Source: Motiliproteus sp. SC1-56 (GTDB lineage: Bacteria > Pseudomonadota > Gammaproteobacteria > Pseudomonadales > Balneatricaceae). Taken from it: a stretch of DNA of 64,000 nucleotides. Positions within the stretch are counted from its first letter, which is position 1, and each line of letters starts with the position of its first letter. Location: positions 169,771-233,770 of the forward strand of contig NZ_JAEMGS010000006.1 of assembly GCF_017309075.1 (NCBI RefSeq), written 5' to 3'. The notes beneath the pieces are model-generated. The model was not told the origin of the DNA. It was given only the letters and a program-made list of their open reading frames with translations, and ran no database searches. The translations under genes were made by a program, and so were the position numbers. Shown here piece by piece: positions 7,157 to 16,481 of the stretch.

Positions 7157-8752
7157 TTAGAACTGATTCATGGTGTTGTCCTTGCCGCCAGCCTTGAGCG
7201 CGGCGTCACCGGCAAAGTACTCCTTGTGGTCATCACCCATGTCGGACCCGGCCATGTTCTGGTGCTTGACGCAGGCAATCCCCTGGCGGATCTCTTTGCG
7301 TTGCACCCCTTCAACGTAACCGAGCATACCGGCTTCACCGAAGTACTCTTTGGCCAGGTTGTCGGTAGACAGGGCCGCAGTGTGGTAGGTGGGCAGCGTG
7401 ATCAGGTGGTGGAAGATACCGGCTTCGCGGGCCGCATCGGCCTGGAAGGTACGGATCTTGTCGTCCGCCGTCTGGGCCAGCTCGCTGTCGTCGTATTCGA
7501 CGCTCATCAGGTTGGCGCGATCGTAGCCGGAGACATCCTTACCCGCTTCCTGCCAGGCGTCGAATACCTGCTGCCGGAAGTTGAGGGTCCAGTTGAATGA
7601 AGGGCTGTTGTTGTAAACCAGCTTGGCGTTGGGAACCACTTCACGGATCCGGTTGACCATGCCGCCGATCTGACCCACGTGGGGTTTCTCGGTCTCGATC
7701 CAGAGCAGGTCGGCGCCGTTCTGCAGCGAGGTGATGCAGTCCAGCACGCAGCGGTCCTCACCGGTCCCCTTCTTGAACTGGAACAGACCGCTTTGCAGAC
7801 GCTTGGGCTTGAGCAACTTGCCGTTGGCCTTGACCAGCACGTCACCGTTTTCAATCTCATCGGCGCTGTTGATGTAGTCGCCGTCCAGGAAGCTGTTGTA
7901 CTTGTCGCCCAGATCGCCCGGCTCATTGGTGACCGCGATCTGCTTGGTCAGACCGGCCCCCAGGGAGTCGGTGCGGGCCACGATGACACCGTCATCCACG
8001 CCCAGCTCCAGGAAGGCGTAGCGAACGGCGCGGATCTTGGCCAGGAAGTCGGCGTGGGGCACCGTCACCTTGCCGTCCTGGTGGCCGCATTGCTTCTCGT
8101 CAGACACCTGATTTTCAATCTGGATGGCGCAGGCACCAGCTTCGATCATCTTCTTGGCCAGCAGGTAGGTCGCTTCCTCGTTCCCGAAACCCGCGTCAAT
8201 GTCGGCGATGATCGGCACCACGTGGGTTTCAAAATTGTCGATCTTGGCCTGAACCGCCTGCTCCTTGGCGGTGTCGCCGGCCTCACGGGCCGCGTCCAGC
8301 TCCCGGAACAGCCCACCCAGCTCACGGGCGTCGGCCTGGCGGAGGAAGGTGTACAGTTCCTCGATCAGCGCCGGCACGGAAGTTTTCTCGTGCATGGACT
8401 GATCGGGCAACGGGCCGAACTCGGAACGCAGGGCGGCAATCATCCAACCGGAAAGGTACAGGTACTTCTTCTTGGTATTGCCAAAGTGCTTCTTGATGGC
8501 GATCAGCTTCTGCTGACCGATAAAGCCGTGCCAGCAGCCCAGGGACTGGGTGTACTGAGAGCTGTCAGCGTCATACTCGGCCATGTCCTGGCGCATGATC
8601 TTGGCAGTGTAACGAGCCACGTCCAGGCCGGTTTTGAACCGGTTCTGCAAGCGCATCCGCGCCGCGTACTCGGGGTTAATGTCCTTCCAGGCGCTGCCGG
8701 CGGCTTCGCGCAGGGTGGCAATGGTGTCCATCTCTTGGTTGAAGTTTGACAT
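7157..8752 (-). CDS. aceA: Isocitrate lyase (531-residue Pseudomonas-type form)
   Basis: Cleaves isocitrate to glyoxylate and succinate, the first step of the glyoxylate bypass used for growth on acetate or fatty acids. The catalytic cysteine is Cys222 in KQCGH (KKCGH in many homologues), and the metal/substrate-binding segments IADIDAGFGNEEATYLLAKKMIEAGA and IQIENQVSDEKQ precede it; NNSPSFNW and TLPTYHT follow. The extended middle region matches the longer subfamily of Pseudomonas and relatives rather than the ~435-residue enterobacterial enzyme. I start at 8752 (MSNFNQEMDT) because AGGA lies seven bases upstream; the ATG at 8773 has no such site. It is divergent from the LysR gene and has its own terminator. 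Malate synthase G is encoded nearby, giving the complete bypass. Confidence 0.96.
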   Translation of the reverse strand: MSNFNQEMDTIATLREAAGSAWKDINPEYAARMRLQNRFKTGLDVARYTAKIMRQDMAEYDADSSQYTQSLGCWHGFIGQQKLIAIKKHFGNTKKKYLYLSGWMIAALRSEFGPLPDQSMHEKTSVPALIEELYTFLRQADARELGGLFRELDAAREAGDTAKEQAVQAKIDNFETHVVPIIADIDAGFGNEEATYLLAKKMIEAGACAIQIENQVSDEKQCGHQDGKVTVPHADFLAKIRAVRYAFLELGVDDGVIVARTDSLGAGLTKQIAVTNEPGDLGDKYNSFLDGDYINSADEIENGDVLVKANGKLLKPKRLQSGLFQFKKGTGEDRCVLDCITSLQNGADLLWIETEKPHVGQIGGMVNRIREVVPNAKLVYNNSPSFNWTLNFRQQVFDAWQEAGKDVSGYDRANLMSVEYDDSELAQTADDKIRTFQADAAREAGIFHHLITLPTYHTAALSTDNLAKEYFGEAGMLGYVEGVQRKEIRQGIACVKHQNMAGSDMGDDHKEYFAGDAALKAGGKDNTMNQF

Positions 8753-8823
8753 GGTCAAATCCTGCTCTTGCATGGTTTTCGGTTGCGTCCTTCGAGGTGA
8801 AAGGCGCCGCTTGATGTCCTGAA

Positions 8824-8837
8824 ATTCATCCTAATGA
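8824..8837. promoter_or_regulatory. Candidate LysR-regulator half-site, copy 1
   Basis: ATTCATCCTAATGA, almost identical to the more symmetric copy at 8879-8892. It lies about 75 bases upstream of the aceA start, close to where transcription would begin, which suits a regulatory or activation site of the divergent LysR-type regulator. Confidence 0.45.
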
Positions 8838-8878
8838 GGTTTTTAATATAAATACAATAAATGCTATCTATTTTTGCT

Positions 8879-8893
8879 ATTCATCCTATGAAT
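8879..8893. promoter_or_regulatory. Candidate LysR-regulator operator, palindromic T-N11-A box
   Basis: ATTCAT-CCT-ATGAAT is a perfect 6-bp inverted repeat with a three-base centre and contains the T-N11-A signature of LysR-type operators. It sits mid-way in the divergent region, about 130 bases upstream of the aceA start and 155 upstream of the LysR start, 55 bases from the related copy at 8824. Confidence 0.55.
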
Positions 8894-9045
8894 GAAAACA
8901 ACTGCCGGGCGGGCCGACCTACCACGCTCCCTGCGGCCAGGTGCTACGAAGGTGACCCAGCGGACTTAACGGCTCCGGTCGACAGCGCCGGCCGGGACTG
9001 AGACAATTTGCTAAATCTATTGACTTGCTTAATGGCATTTCTGTT

Positions 9046-9993
9046 ATGAATATTGATCGCATTGACCTTAATCTGCTGGTCTACCTGGATGCGCTGCTGC
9101 GCGAGCGTAATGTCACCAAAGCCGCCAACCAGCTGGGGTTGAGCCAACCGGCCATGAGCAACGGACTGCGCCGGTTGCGCGACCTGTTCGGCGATCCGCT
9201 GCTGGTGAGGACCAGCGACGGCATGACCCCCACCGAGCGGGCCAACGAACTGCAGCCGCAGGTGCGCGATGTCCTGGCCCGTATTGAAAAAGCGGTGCAA
9301 CCCAATACCCCATTTGACCCCAGCACCTCGGATCGCATCTTCCGTATCGTCTCCAGCGACTATTCTGAGTCGACGCTGATGCCGTCCCTGCTCAAGCGGC
9401 TGCGTAACGAGGCCCCGGACGTACGGCTTGACCTGATGCCCCCCAGTGACGCCACCTTCGAGGATGTGGAGCAGGGCAAGATCGACATGGTGATCAACCG
9501 CTTCGACTCCATGCCCCAGTCCTTTCATCAGAAAACCGTCTGGAAGGACAGCTTTTCCTGCCTGATAAGCACCAAAAACCCGATTCTCGATCACTTCGAC
9601 CTGGACTCCTACGCCGCCGCCAAGCACGTATGGGTCAGTAAAACCGGCTGGGGGGTCGGGGTGGGCGTCAACCCGCACGATGTTCAGCGCCTGGGCTGGG
9701 TGGATGCCGCGCTGAACCGCCTCAACCGCAAGCGCCGCATCACCGTCTTTACCCGCCACTACCAGGCAGCCATGTTGCTGGCCGAACGCAAGGACCTGAT
9801 CGTGACCCTACCCAGCAAGGCGGCGCGGATGATGCGCAACAACCCCAATATCGTCATCAAGTCGCCCCCCTTCGACATTCCACCCTTCGAGCTGAAAATG
9901 GCCTGGAGCCCCTTGCTTCAACACAGCCCCGCCCACCGCTGGATGCGCCAGCTGGTCATGGAGGTGGCGCAGCAGGTGGACGAAACCTCCTAG
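9046..9993 (+). CDS. LysR-family transcriptional regulator, probable glyoxylate-shunt regulator
   Basis: 315-residue LysR-type regulator. The N-terminal winged helix-turn-helix is clear (IDLNLLVYLDALLRERNVTKAANQLGLSQPAMSNGLRRLR, about residues 4-43, here given only as its span and ends) and is followed by the usual linker and an effector-binding domain (about 85-305). The N-terminus resembles NodD/LeuO-type LysR proteins. It lies between aceA (divergent) and glcB (same strand, 147 bases on), and similar operator-like sequences precede both targets, so control of the glyoxylate bypass is a reasonable inference. The effector is unknown. The ATG at 9046 gives the usual LysR N-terminus; a TTG at 9025 in the same frame is possible. 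Neither start has a strong ribosome-binding site. Confidence 0.85.
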   Translation: MNIDRIDLNLLVYLDALLRERNVTKAANQLGLSQPAMSNGLRRLRDLFGDPLLVRTSDGMTPTERANELQPQVRDVLARIEKAVQPNTPFDPSTSDRIFRIVSSDYSESTLMPSLLKRLRNEAPDVRLDLMPPSDATFEDVEQGKIDMVINRFDSMPQSFHQKTVWKDSFSCLISTKNPILDHFDLDSYAAAKHVWVSKTGWGVGVGVNPHDVQRLGWVDAALNRLNRKRRITVFTRHYQAAMLLAERKDLIVTLPSKAARMMRNNPNIVIKSPPFDIPPFELKMAWSPLLQHSPAHRWMRQLVMEVAQQVDETS

Positions 9994-10051
9994 TATTCAT
10001 TCAGAAAATACCGAGCATAAAAGCCATTAATTAGATAAATCACCAAGAGCC

Positions 10052-10065
10052 CTTTAGGATAAGTG
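10052..10065. promoter_or_regulatory. Related operator-like site upstream of glcB
   Basis: CTTTAGGATAAGT resembles the reverse complement of the aceA-side repeat (CATTAGGATGAAT), sharing the TTAGGAT core. It is about 80 bases upstream of glcB. ATTCATTC at 9995-10002 is a further half-site. The match is imperfect, so this is suggestive only. Confidence 0.35.
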
Positions 10066-10140
10066 CAGGCCTTTGTCCATGAAGGCACCCATTGACAGCA
10101 CCGGTGGTACGACCCCGGTTTGGTATCGAGGCAGCCATTT

Positions 10141-12303
10141 ATGACCGCACCCATTCATGTAGGAGGGCTCAAGGTCGCCCCTGAGCTTCACGACCTTATC
10201 GTCAACGAAGTGCTTCCCGGCACCGGTATCGAACCCGGTTCATACTGGAATGCACTGGCGTCCATCGTCAACGACCTGGCACCGAAAAACCGCCAGCTCC
10301 TGGCCAAACGGGACGACTTGCAGCAGCGCATCGATGCCTGGCACCGGGAGCACGGCGCCGGCGACGTCAATGCTTACAAGGCGTTTCTGCAGGAGATCGG
10401 CTACCTGGTCCCGGAGGGGGAGGACTTCACCATCGACACGCGTAATGTCGAGCCGGAAATCGCCCAACAGGCCGCCCCCCAGCTGGTGGTTCCGATCATG
10501 AACGCCCGCTTCGCCCTCAACGCCGCCAACGCGCGCTGGGGCAGTCTCTACGACGCCCTGTACGGCACCGATGTGCTCCCTGAAACCGGCGGGGCCGAAA
10601 AGGGTACCGCCTTCAACCCGGTGCGCGGCGCCAAGGTCATTGCCTATGGGCGCCAATTGCTGGATGAAATCGCGCCTCTAAGTGAGGGTTCCCACGCTGA
10701 CGCCACCTCTTACAGCGTCCAGGCCGGCGCGTTACACGTTCGCCTGAACACCGGCGCCGAGAGCACGCTGCAAACCCCCTCCCGGTTTGTCGGTTTCCAG
10801 GGCGAGCCCTCCAGTCCCCAGGCGGTGTTGCTCAAACACAACAATCTCCACCTCGAAATTCAGATCGATCCCCAGCACCCAATCGGTAAAACCGATGCAG
10901 CCGGGATCAAGGATGTGCTGGTGGAAGCGGCGGTAACCACCATCATGGACTGCGAAGACTCGGTCGCCGCAGTGGATGCCGAAGACAAGGCGCTGGCGTA
11001 CCGCAACTGGCTGGGGCTGATGAAAGGGACCCTGGAGGAGTCGCTGGAAAAAGGCGGCAAGACGCTGCTGCGACGGCTCAACCCGGACCGCGAGTACCAG
11101 CAGCCCCAGGGCGGCACCCTGACTCTCAAAGGGCGCTCCATGCTGTTCGTGCGCAACGTCGGCCACCTGATGACCAACCCGGCGATTATCGACGCCGAGG
11201 GCAATGAAATTCCCGAAGGGATCATGGACGCCATGGTCACCGCCACCATCGCGCTGCATGACCTCAAGGGCAACGGCCCCTTCCGGAACTCCACGGCGCA
11301 AAGCATCAACATCGTCAAACCCAAGATGCACGGCCCCGAGGAAGTCGCTTTCACCGTGGAGCTCTTCTCCCGGGTAGAAGATGCCCTGGATCTTCCGCGC
11401 AACACCCTGAAAGTGGGCATCATGGACGAGGAGCGCCGCACCTCCGTCAACCTCAAGGAGTGCATCCGCGCTGCCCGGGAGCGGGTGGTGTTTATCAACA
11501 CCGGCTTTCTGGACCGTACCGGTGACGAGATTCACACCAGCATGGAGGCGGGCCCCTTTGCACCCAAGGGCGACCTGAAATCCCTGCCCTGGATAGCGGC
11601 CTATGAAGACCAGAATGTCGACCTGGGGCTGGCCTGCGGCCTGCCGGGCAAGGCGCAGATCGGCAAGGGAATGTGGCCCATGCCCGACAAGATGGCCGAC
11701 ATGATGGAGGCCAAAATCGGCCACCCGCAGGCGGGCGCCAACACCGCCTGGGTCCCCTCGCCCACCGCGGCGGTGCTGCACGCCCTGCACTACCACAAGG
11801 TGGACGTTCCCTCCCGCCAGGAAGCGCTCAAACAGCGCGCACGGGCCAGTGTCGATGATATCCTCACCATCCCCCTGCTGGGCGATCGCACGCTGAGCGA
11901 ACAAGAGATCCAGCGGGAGCTGGACAACAATGCCCAGGGGATTCTCGGCTACGTGGTGCGCTGGGTTGATCTGGGCGTGGGCTGCTCCAAAGTACCGGAT
12001 ATCAACGACGTCGGGCTAATGGAAGATCGCGCCACCCTGCGCATTTCCAGCCAGCACATCGCCAACTGGCTGCGCCATGGAATTTGCAGCGAGGAGCAGG
12101 TGATGGCGACCCTTAAGCGAATGGCCGCCGTGGTGGACGCGCAGAACGCCGGGGATCCCGCCTACCGCAACATGGCCCCCGGGTTCGACGGCATCGCCTT
12201 TCAGGCCGCTTGCGACCTGATTTTTAAAGGCTGCGAACAGCCCAGCGGCTACACCGAGCCGCTGCTTCACGCCCACCGCCAGGCGGTGAAGGCAGGCCAG
12301 TGA
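10141..12303 (+). CDS. glcB: Malate synthase G
   Basis: Condenses glyoxylate with acetyl-CoA to malate, the second step of the glyoxylate bypass. The 720-residue length fits monomeric malate synthase G (E. coli GlcB 723) rather than the shorter isoform A. Characteristic segments include the N-terminal clasp with [25 protein letters not shown] (about residue 270), the [16 protein letters not shown] segment, [28 protein letters not shown] and the C-terminal catalytic region with [27 protein letters not shown]. The ATG at 10141 is preferred to an upstream TTG at 10120 because GAGG lies nine bases before it. The gene is followed by a strong terminator and preceded by the LysR gene. Confidence 0.96.
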   Translation: MTAPIHVGGLKVAPELHDLIVNEVLPGTGIEPGSYWNALASIVNDLAPKNRQLLAKRDDLQQRIDAWHREHGAGDVNAYKAFLQEIGYLVPEGEDFTIDTRNVEPEIAQQAAPQLVVPIMNARFALNAANARWGSLYDALYGTDVLPETGGAEKGTAFNPVRGAKVIAYGRQLLDEIAPLSEGSHADATSYSVQAGALHVRLNTGAESTLQTPSRFVGFQGEPSSPQAVLLKHNNLHLEIQIDPQHPIGKTDAAGIKDVLVEAAVTTIMDCEDSVAAVDAEDKALAYRNWLGLMKGTLEESLEKGGKTLLRRLNPDREYQQPQGGTLTLKGRSMLFVRNVGHLMTNPAIIDAEGNEIPEGIMDAMVTATIALHDLKGNGPFRNSTAQSINIVKPKMHGPEEVAFTVELFSRVEDALDLPRNTLKVGIMDEERRTSVNLKECIRAARERVVFINTGFLDRTGDEIHTSMEAGPFAPKGDLKSLPWIAAYEDQNVDLGLACGLPGKAQIGKGMWPMPDKMADMMEAKIGHPQAGANTAWVPSPTAAVLHALHYHKVDVPSRQEALKQRARASVDDILTIPLLGDRTLSEQEIQRELDNNAQGILGYVVRWVDLGVGCSKVPDINDVGLMEDRATLRISSQHIANWLRHGICSEEQVMATLKRMAAVVDAQNAGDPAYRNMAPGFDGIAFQAACDLIFKGCEQPSGYTEPLLHAHRQAVKAGQ

Positions 12304-12346
12304 AGGTCGGGGCTTACCTGCAAAAAAAACGTTAAAAGCCACGACT

Positions 12347-12376
12347 AAAAAAGGAGCCCTCGAGGCTCCTTTTTTT
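12347..12376. terminator. Bidirectional terminator between glcB and cytochrome c gene
   Basis: GGAGCC (12353-12358) pairs with GGCTCC (12364-12369) around a five-base loop, flanked by six A on the left and seven T on the right. It can serve glcB on the + strand and the convergent cytochrome gene on the - strand. Confidence 0.88.
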
Positions 12377-12396
12377 ATGCCCCGGGAGGCTCTTTC

Positions 12397-12801
12397 CTAA
12401 TCTTGCAAGGTTTTGAGAAAGTCGATCAGCTCAGCCCGGGTTTCGGGATCGGCGATGGGGGTCATACTTTTCTTAGTCCCCGGCACGTAGGCGGTGGGGT
12501 TTTCAAAATACTTGTCCAACGCCTCCTCGGTCCAAGTCCCGCCCTTGGTTTTAAGAGCCGTGGAATACCCGAACCAGTCGTGACGCGCTTTTTCGGCCCC
12601 CACGATGCCCCACAGGTTCGGCGCACTGCGAAACGGGCCGTTCTTCTCCAGGCTGTGGCAGACTACGCACTGGGGCGCCTCCTTTTTGCCAAACGGCTCC
12701 TTCGGCAGAGCACTGTCGGCCACCCCGAACCCGGCAGCCCCGAGCCAACCGGCAACACACAGAGCGCTCCCCATCCCTCTGGTCAAATTTCTGTTTTTCA
12801 T
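12397..12801 (-). CDS. Periplasmic class I cytochrome c, monoheme
   Basis: 134-residue exported c-type cytochrome that would carry electrons in the periplasm. A signal peptide occupies roughly residues 1-29 (basic start, hydrophobic core, ADS end). Heme attachment is CVVCH (Cys45, Cys48, His49), NLWGIVG follows at the usual spacing, and Met113 in PGTKKSM is the likely second iron ligand. A C-terminal helix (TRAELIDFLKTLQD) completes the mitochondrial-type fold. AGGAG lies six bases before the ATG. It stands alone, convergent with glcB, so the redox partner cannot be named from context. Confidence 0.92.
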   Translation of the reverse strand: MKNRNLTRGMGSALCVAGWLGAAGFGVADSALPKEPFGKKEAPQCVVCHSLEKNGPFRSAPNLWGIVGAEKARHDWFGYSTALKTKGGTWTEEALDKYFENPTAYVPGTKKSMTPIADPETRAELIDFLKTLQD

Positions 12802-13131
12802 CCACTTCTCCTGAAAGTTAATCGCACCGAAACGCCACCGACCTCACCCTGGCTATCAGCATAGCGCATCGCCCGTGAGCCCCTCCAAATCGCCGGCCGA
12901 GCGCGTCTTGGGCACGCGACATCCTCCCGGCCTGGTAACGTTACAGTCTGGCGCCGACAGGCTGCTTCAGACTGCCCCCAGGGAACGCGACTATGACGGA
13001 CGCGGGCACCGCTCCAATAAGTTGCCACTGCCCGTGGGCTCTCTTATATTTGAGGCTAGGAATGTCAATCTGCGGTGCCTGCAGAGCTCGTTGTCGAGGT
13101 CGCCGCCCGGGTCAGGGAGACCGCGCGGATC
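12802..13131. other. Intergenic region between cytochrome c and EAL-regulator operon
   Basis: 330 bases of divergent spacer that must contain both promoters. CAGTCTG (12944-12950) and CAGACTG (12968-12974) form a small inverted repeat; the AT-rich segment near 13040-13055 could be a -10 region for the downstream operon. In-frame GTG at 13075 is a possible earlier start for the next gene. Nothing else is seen. Confidence 0.4.
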
Positions 13132-15369
13132 ATGGCGACCAGTCAGCACACGGACGAGCTTATCCACTGGGCAGAGGAGTCTAAAGTCCAAGGTCCGGTG
13201 TCGCCAGACCTTCCCCCCTGGCGCGTTCTGATCGTCGATGACGATCAAGACGTGCATCAGGCAACCGAGTTCGCCCTCAAGCACCAGCTGATCCAAGGGC
13301 GTGCCCTGCATTTTCTCAATGCCCACTCCGCCGCCGAAGCCCAGCACCTGCTCCGTCAAGAGCCGGACATCGCTGTGGTGTTGCTGGATGTGGTGATGGA
13401 GTCCGAGCATGCCGGCCTCGAACTGGTACGGACCATCCGCGAGGAGTTGGGCCTTGAAGCCGTGCGCATCGTCCTGCGAACCGGCCAACCTGGCTACGCG
13501 CCGGAAATGGAAGCGATCCGCGATTACGATATAAACGACTACAAGACCAAGACCGAGCTCACCCGCAACCGCCTCTACAGTGTTCTGACCACGGCCATCC
13601 GTTCCTACCGGCAAATTCAGGCACTCAACAGCCAGCGCGCGGGGCTGAGCCAGCTTGCCGAAAGCAGCAACCGCCTGCTGCAGCAAGACACCCTCGAAGC
13701 CTTCTTCCAGCAGACCGTCACAGAGGCGGCGTCCCTCTTCGCCTCACCGCTGCAGGCCGCGCTCTGCGCCCGCGCATCGCCGCCGGTAAATGGCGAGCCA
13801 CCACGGCTACTGGCCGCGACGCCCGGGCTCCTGGCCGCCACCGACGGATCGTTTTCAACCCTCCCTGGCAATGTCCGCGAGCCGCTTCAAGCCTGCCTCA
13901 GCCAGCGTAGCCACCAGCAAAAAACGGATACGCTGGCCCTGTATGTCCGGGGACCGGAGAGCGCCCCCCTGGGCCTCCTTGTGCAGGCCGAGCAGGCGCT
14001 GACTCGCGACCAGCTTAACCTGCTGCATCTGTTCGCCGCCCAGGTCGCCACCTGCTTTGAAAACCTCACCCTGCTCAAACGACTGCGCCGGTCGGCGTTC
14101 ACCGATCCGTTGCTGGACATTCCCAACCGTTCCAGCCTGATCGTTAGCATCAATGAGAAGGCCCGCCAGGATGGGCTTGAAGGCTGGGTGCTGGCACTGC
14201 TGGATATCGACCAGTTTGCCGTCGTCAACCACGTGCTGGGTTACCGTACCGGGGATCAGTTGCTTCACGCCGTCGCCCGACGCCTGCAACAGCAGTTCCC
14301 GGCGCCGGCGCTCGTCGCACGCCTCGGCTCCGATACCTTTGGCCTGCTGGGCCCCAAGGAGCACATCTCGCTGCCCACCCTTCAGCGTTGCTTTCGTAAT
14401 GCCTTCAACGTCAACGAACAGGCTCACCGCCTGAGCGCCAGTTTCGGCCTGGTGCGTCTGGACGGGGTCGCGGGCCAGGGGGAAGAGGCCCTTCGCAGCG
14501 CCCACATCGCGCTCAAGCGAGTGCAGGAGCGCGACCGCGGCCAGGGTCTCTACTATCACGAAACCATGGCTTCTGAGATCCGCAGCCGGGTATCCCTGGT
14601 TGAAGAGCTGCGCAAGGCAATGGCCGACAACCGGCTTTGTCTCACTTACCAGCCGCAGCTCTCGCTTATCAGCGGCCGCCCCATCGGGGTTGAAGCGCTG
14701 ATCCGCTGGCCGGGAGAGCACGGCGACCCCATCCCCCCCTCCGTTTTTATTCCCCTGGCCGAAAAGGCCGGGTTAATCATCGAGCTCGGGGAGTGGGTGC
14801 TGCGCGAAGCCTGCCATGCCCAGCGTGAACTGGCCGCCGCCGGTCATGGCGACCTCCGCATGGGGGTCAACGTCTCGGTAAAACAGTTCGAGCATCCCGA
14901 TTTCATTGCCATGCTGGACCGGGTCCTGTCTGATACCGGCATCGACCCGGCACACCTGGAGCTGGAGATTACCGAGTCGGTGGCAGCGCTCGACCCGGAA
15001 CGCCTGACCCAGCTGCTCACCAACCTGAAAGCCCGGGGGCTGAGCCTTGCCATCGATGACTTCGGCACCGGTTTCTCCTCCCTGAGTTATCTGCACCGGC
15101 TGCCGATCGACCGCCTGAAGGTCGATCGCAGCTTTATCCAGCAGCTGGGGCAGGACGGTGACCGCGGCGAGATTGCCCGCGTGGTGATCTCTCTGGGTAA
15201 GACGCTGCAGCTGGTCCTTATTGCCGAGGGGGTCGAACGGGCGAACCAGGCAGAGTTTCTGAGAGAACTGGGATGTGATGAGGTGCAGGGTTTTTACTTT
15301 GCCCGCCCCATGAAGCGGGCGCACCTTCAACACTGGCTGCAGGAACACCCCCTCGGAGTGTCGCATTGA
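13132..15369 (+). CDS. Response regulator with DUF3369-like, degenerate GGDEF and EAL domains (c-di-GMP phosphodiesterase)
   Basis: 745-residue cytoplasmic signalling protein. A receiver domain (about 30-155) has the acidic cluster VDDDQD, phospho-acceptor Asp86 in VVLLDVV and a Lys near 138. A DUF3369/GAF-like sensor segment follows (about 160-315). The GGDEF domain (about 322-475) has GSDTF (399-403) in place of GGDEF, so cyclase activity is unlikely. The EAL domain (about 487-735) keeps EAL (521-523), the Asn in GVNVS, ELEITES, DDFGTGFSSL, LKVDRSF and AEGVE, so c-di-GMP hydrolysis is expected. It is first in a three-gene operon with a binding-protein lipoprotein and a sensor kinase, its probable phosphodonor. 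The ATG at 13132 has GGGAG 11 bases upstream; a GTG at 13075 is an alternative. Confidence 0.9.
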   Translation: MATSQHTDELIHWAEESKVQGPVSPDLPPWRVLIVDDDQDVHQATEFALKHQLIQGRALHFLNAHSAAEAQHLLRQEPDIAVVLLDVVMESEHAGLELVRTIREELGLEAVRIVLRTGQPGYAPEMEAIRDYDINDYKTKTELTRNRLYSVLTTAIRSYRQIQALNSQRAGLSQLAESSNRLLQQDTLEAFFQQTVTEAASLFASPLQAALCARASPPVNGEPPRLLAATPGLLAATDGSFSTLPGNVREPLQACLSQRSHQQKTDTLALYVRGPESAPLGLLVQAEQALTRDQLNLLHLFAAQVATCFENLTLLKRLRRSAFTDPLLDIPNRSSLIVSINEKARQDGLEGWVLALLDIDQFAVVNHVLGYRTGDQLLHAVARRLQQQFPAPALVARLGSDTFGLLGPKEHISLPTLQRCFRNAFNVNEQAHRLSASFGLVRLDGVAGQGEEALRSAHIALKRVQERDRGQGLYYHETMASEIRSRVSLVEELRKAMADNRLCLTYQPQLSLISGRPIGVEALIRWPGEHGDPIPPSVFIPLAEKAGLIIELGEWVLREACHAQRELAAAGHGDLRMGVNVSVKQFEHPDFIAMLDRVLSDTGIDPAHLELEITESVAALDPERLTQLLTNLKARGLSLAIDDFGTGFSSLSYLHRLPIDRLKVDRSFIQQLGQDGDRGEIARVVISLGKTLQLVLIAEGVERANQAEFLRELGCDEVQGFYFARPMKRAHLQHWLQEHPLGVSH

Positions 15370-16478
15370 ACAGGACATGGCCAAGGCTTCTGGTGCTGCT
15401 GATGCAGCTAGGGCTGGTGGCCAGCTGCGCTCAACCAGAGCCCGTCCAACTTGGGTTTATCGGCGAGTTATCCGGTCGCGGGGCGGACATGGGGCTTGAG
15501 GCACGGAACGGGGCCGTGCTGGCGGTGGAGGAGCAGAATCAGACCGGCGGTGTGGACGGGCGCTCCCTCAACTTGCTGATCGAGGATGACGGCCGCCATC
15601 CCGAGACGGCGCGGCAAGCCTTTAACCGCTTGCGGAGCAAAGGGGTGGTTGCCATCCTCGGCCCGACCAGCAGCGCCATCGCCCGGGTTCTGGTCCCCCA
15701 GGCCAACGAAACAGCACTCCTGCTGATGGGCATCACCGTGGCTCCAAACGAACTGACCGAAGCCGATGACTACTTCTTTTCCGCCCTCTCCTCCACCAAG
15801 ATCTATGCCCGACGGAACGCCCAATACGTCTTGCAACACCTTAACGCCCGACGGCTGAGCATTGCCTATGACCGGGGTGAGCAGGCATTCACGCGCAGCT
15901 GGACCGAGGATTTTTCCCGCCACATCGCCGATCAGGGCGGTGAGGTGTTGACGACTGTCCCCTTTGACTCCTCCAACGCCACCGGCTTCAGCAATGTCGC
16001 CCGCCAGCTCCTTACCCCACGACCGGATGGGGTTGTGCTGGTCGCCAAATCGGTGGATACCGCGCTGCTGGCCAAGTCGCTGCGCACCCTCAACCCGGAC
16101 ATCCCCATCTCCACCACGGAATGGGGCGGCACCGAGCGCCTGATCAAACTGGGCGGACGCTATGTGGAGGGTATGCTGGTGGCCCAGCTCTTACAACGCG
16201 ATAGCAGCGCCCCCTATTTCCTGGCATTTCAGGAAGCCTACCGGGAACGATTCGGCGATTTACCCGGGTTTGCCGCCACCACCGGCTACAACGCGACGCG
16301 GGTGTTGATCGAGGGGCTCAAAGCCCGCCGCTCCGGTGAGCACCTCAAAGATACCCTGCTGCGAATTGGCACCTTTCGCGGCCTGCAGGCCCCCCTGGCA
16401 TTCGACCGTTTCGGCAATGCCACCACCAAAAGCTACCCCACCCTGGTCCGCCAGGGCCGGTTCGTACCGCTGGAATAA
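15366..16478 (+). CDS. Leu/Ile/Val-binding-type periplasmic binding protein, predicted lipoprotein
   Basis: 370-residue type I periplasmic binding protein (LivJ/receptor ligand-binding family). The signal peptide ends in a lipobox, VAS-Cys21, so it is probably a lipid-anchored receptor. QLGFIGELSGRGADMGLEARNGAVLAVEE, the VAILGPTSSAIARV segment and TTGYNATRVLIEGL are typical of the amino-acid/amide-binding group. No permease or ATPase gene is nearby; instead it is flanked by a c-di-GMP phosphodiesterase regulator and a sensor kinase, so it is better read as the ligand-sensing part of a signalling system than as a transporter component. The TTG start overlaps the upstream stop (TTGA) and has GGAG seven bases before it, implying coupled translation. 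Confidence 0.87.
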   Translation: MNRTWPRLLVLLMQLGLVASCAQPEPVQLGFIGELSGRGADMGLEARNGAVLAVEEQNQTGGVDGRSLNLLIEDDGRHPETARQAFNRLRSKGVVAILGPTSSAIARVLVPQANETALLLMGITVAPNELTEADDYFFSALSSTKIYARRNAQYVLQHLNARRLSIAYDRGEQAFTRSWTEDFSRHIADQGGEVLTTVPFDSSNATGFSNVARQLLTPRPDGVVLVAKSVDTALLAKSLRTLNPDIPISTTEWGGTERLIKLGGRYVEGMLVAQLLQRDSSAPYFLAFQEAYRERFGDLPGFAATTGYNATRVLIEGLKARRSGEHLKDTLLRIGTFRGLQAPLAFDRFGNATTKSYPTLVRQGRFVPLE

Positions 16479-16481
16479 CCC

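Larger units (their letters stand above)
8753..9045. promoter_or_regulatory. Divergent aceA / LysR promoter region
   Basis: The 293-base divergent region has an AT-rich core (8838-8890) where the aceA promoter is expected, and two related operator-like sites described separately. TTGACTTGC near 9020 could be part of the promoter or early leader of the LysR gene. No hairpin suggesting an attenuator is seen. Confidence 0.55.

Noticed and set aside
7679..8749. 356-codon open frame on the + strand opposite aceA
   Set aside because: Antisense shadow of isocitrate lyase in a GC-rich genome; no recognisable domain.
10732..11904. 390-codon open frame on the - strand opposite glcB
   Set aside because: Antisense to malate synthase G, low-complexity translation, no start signal.
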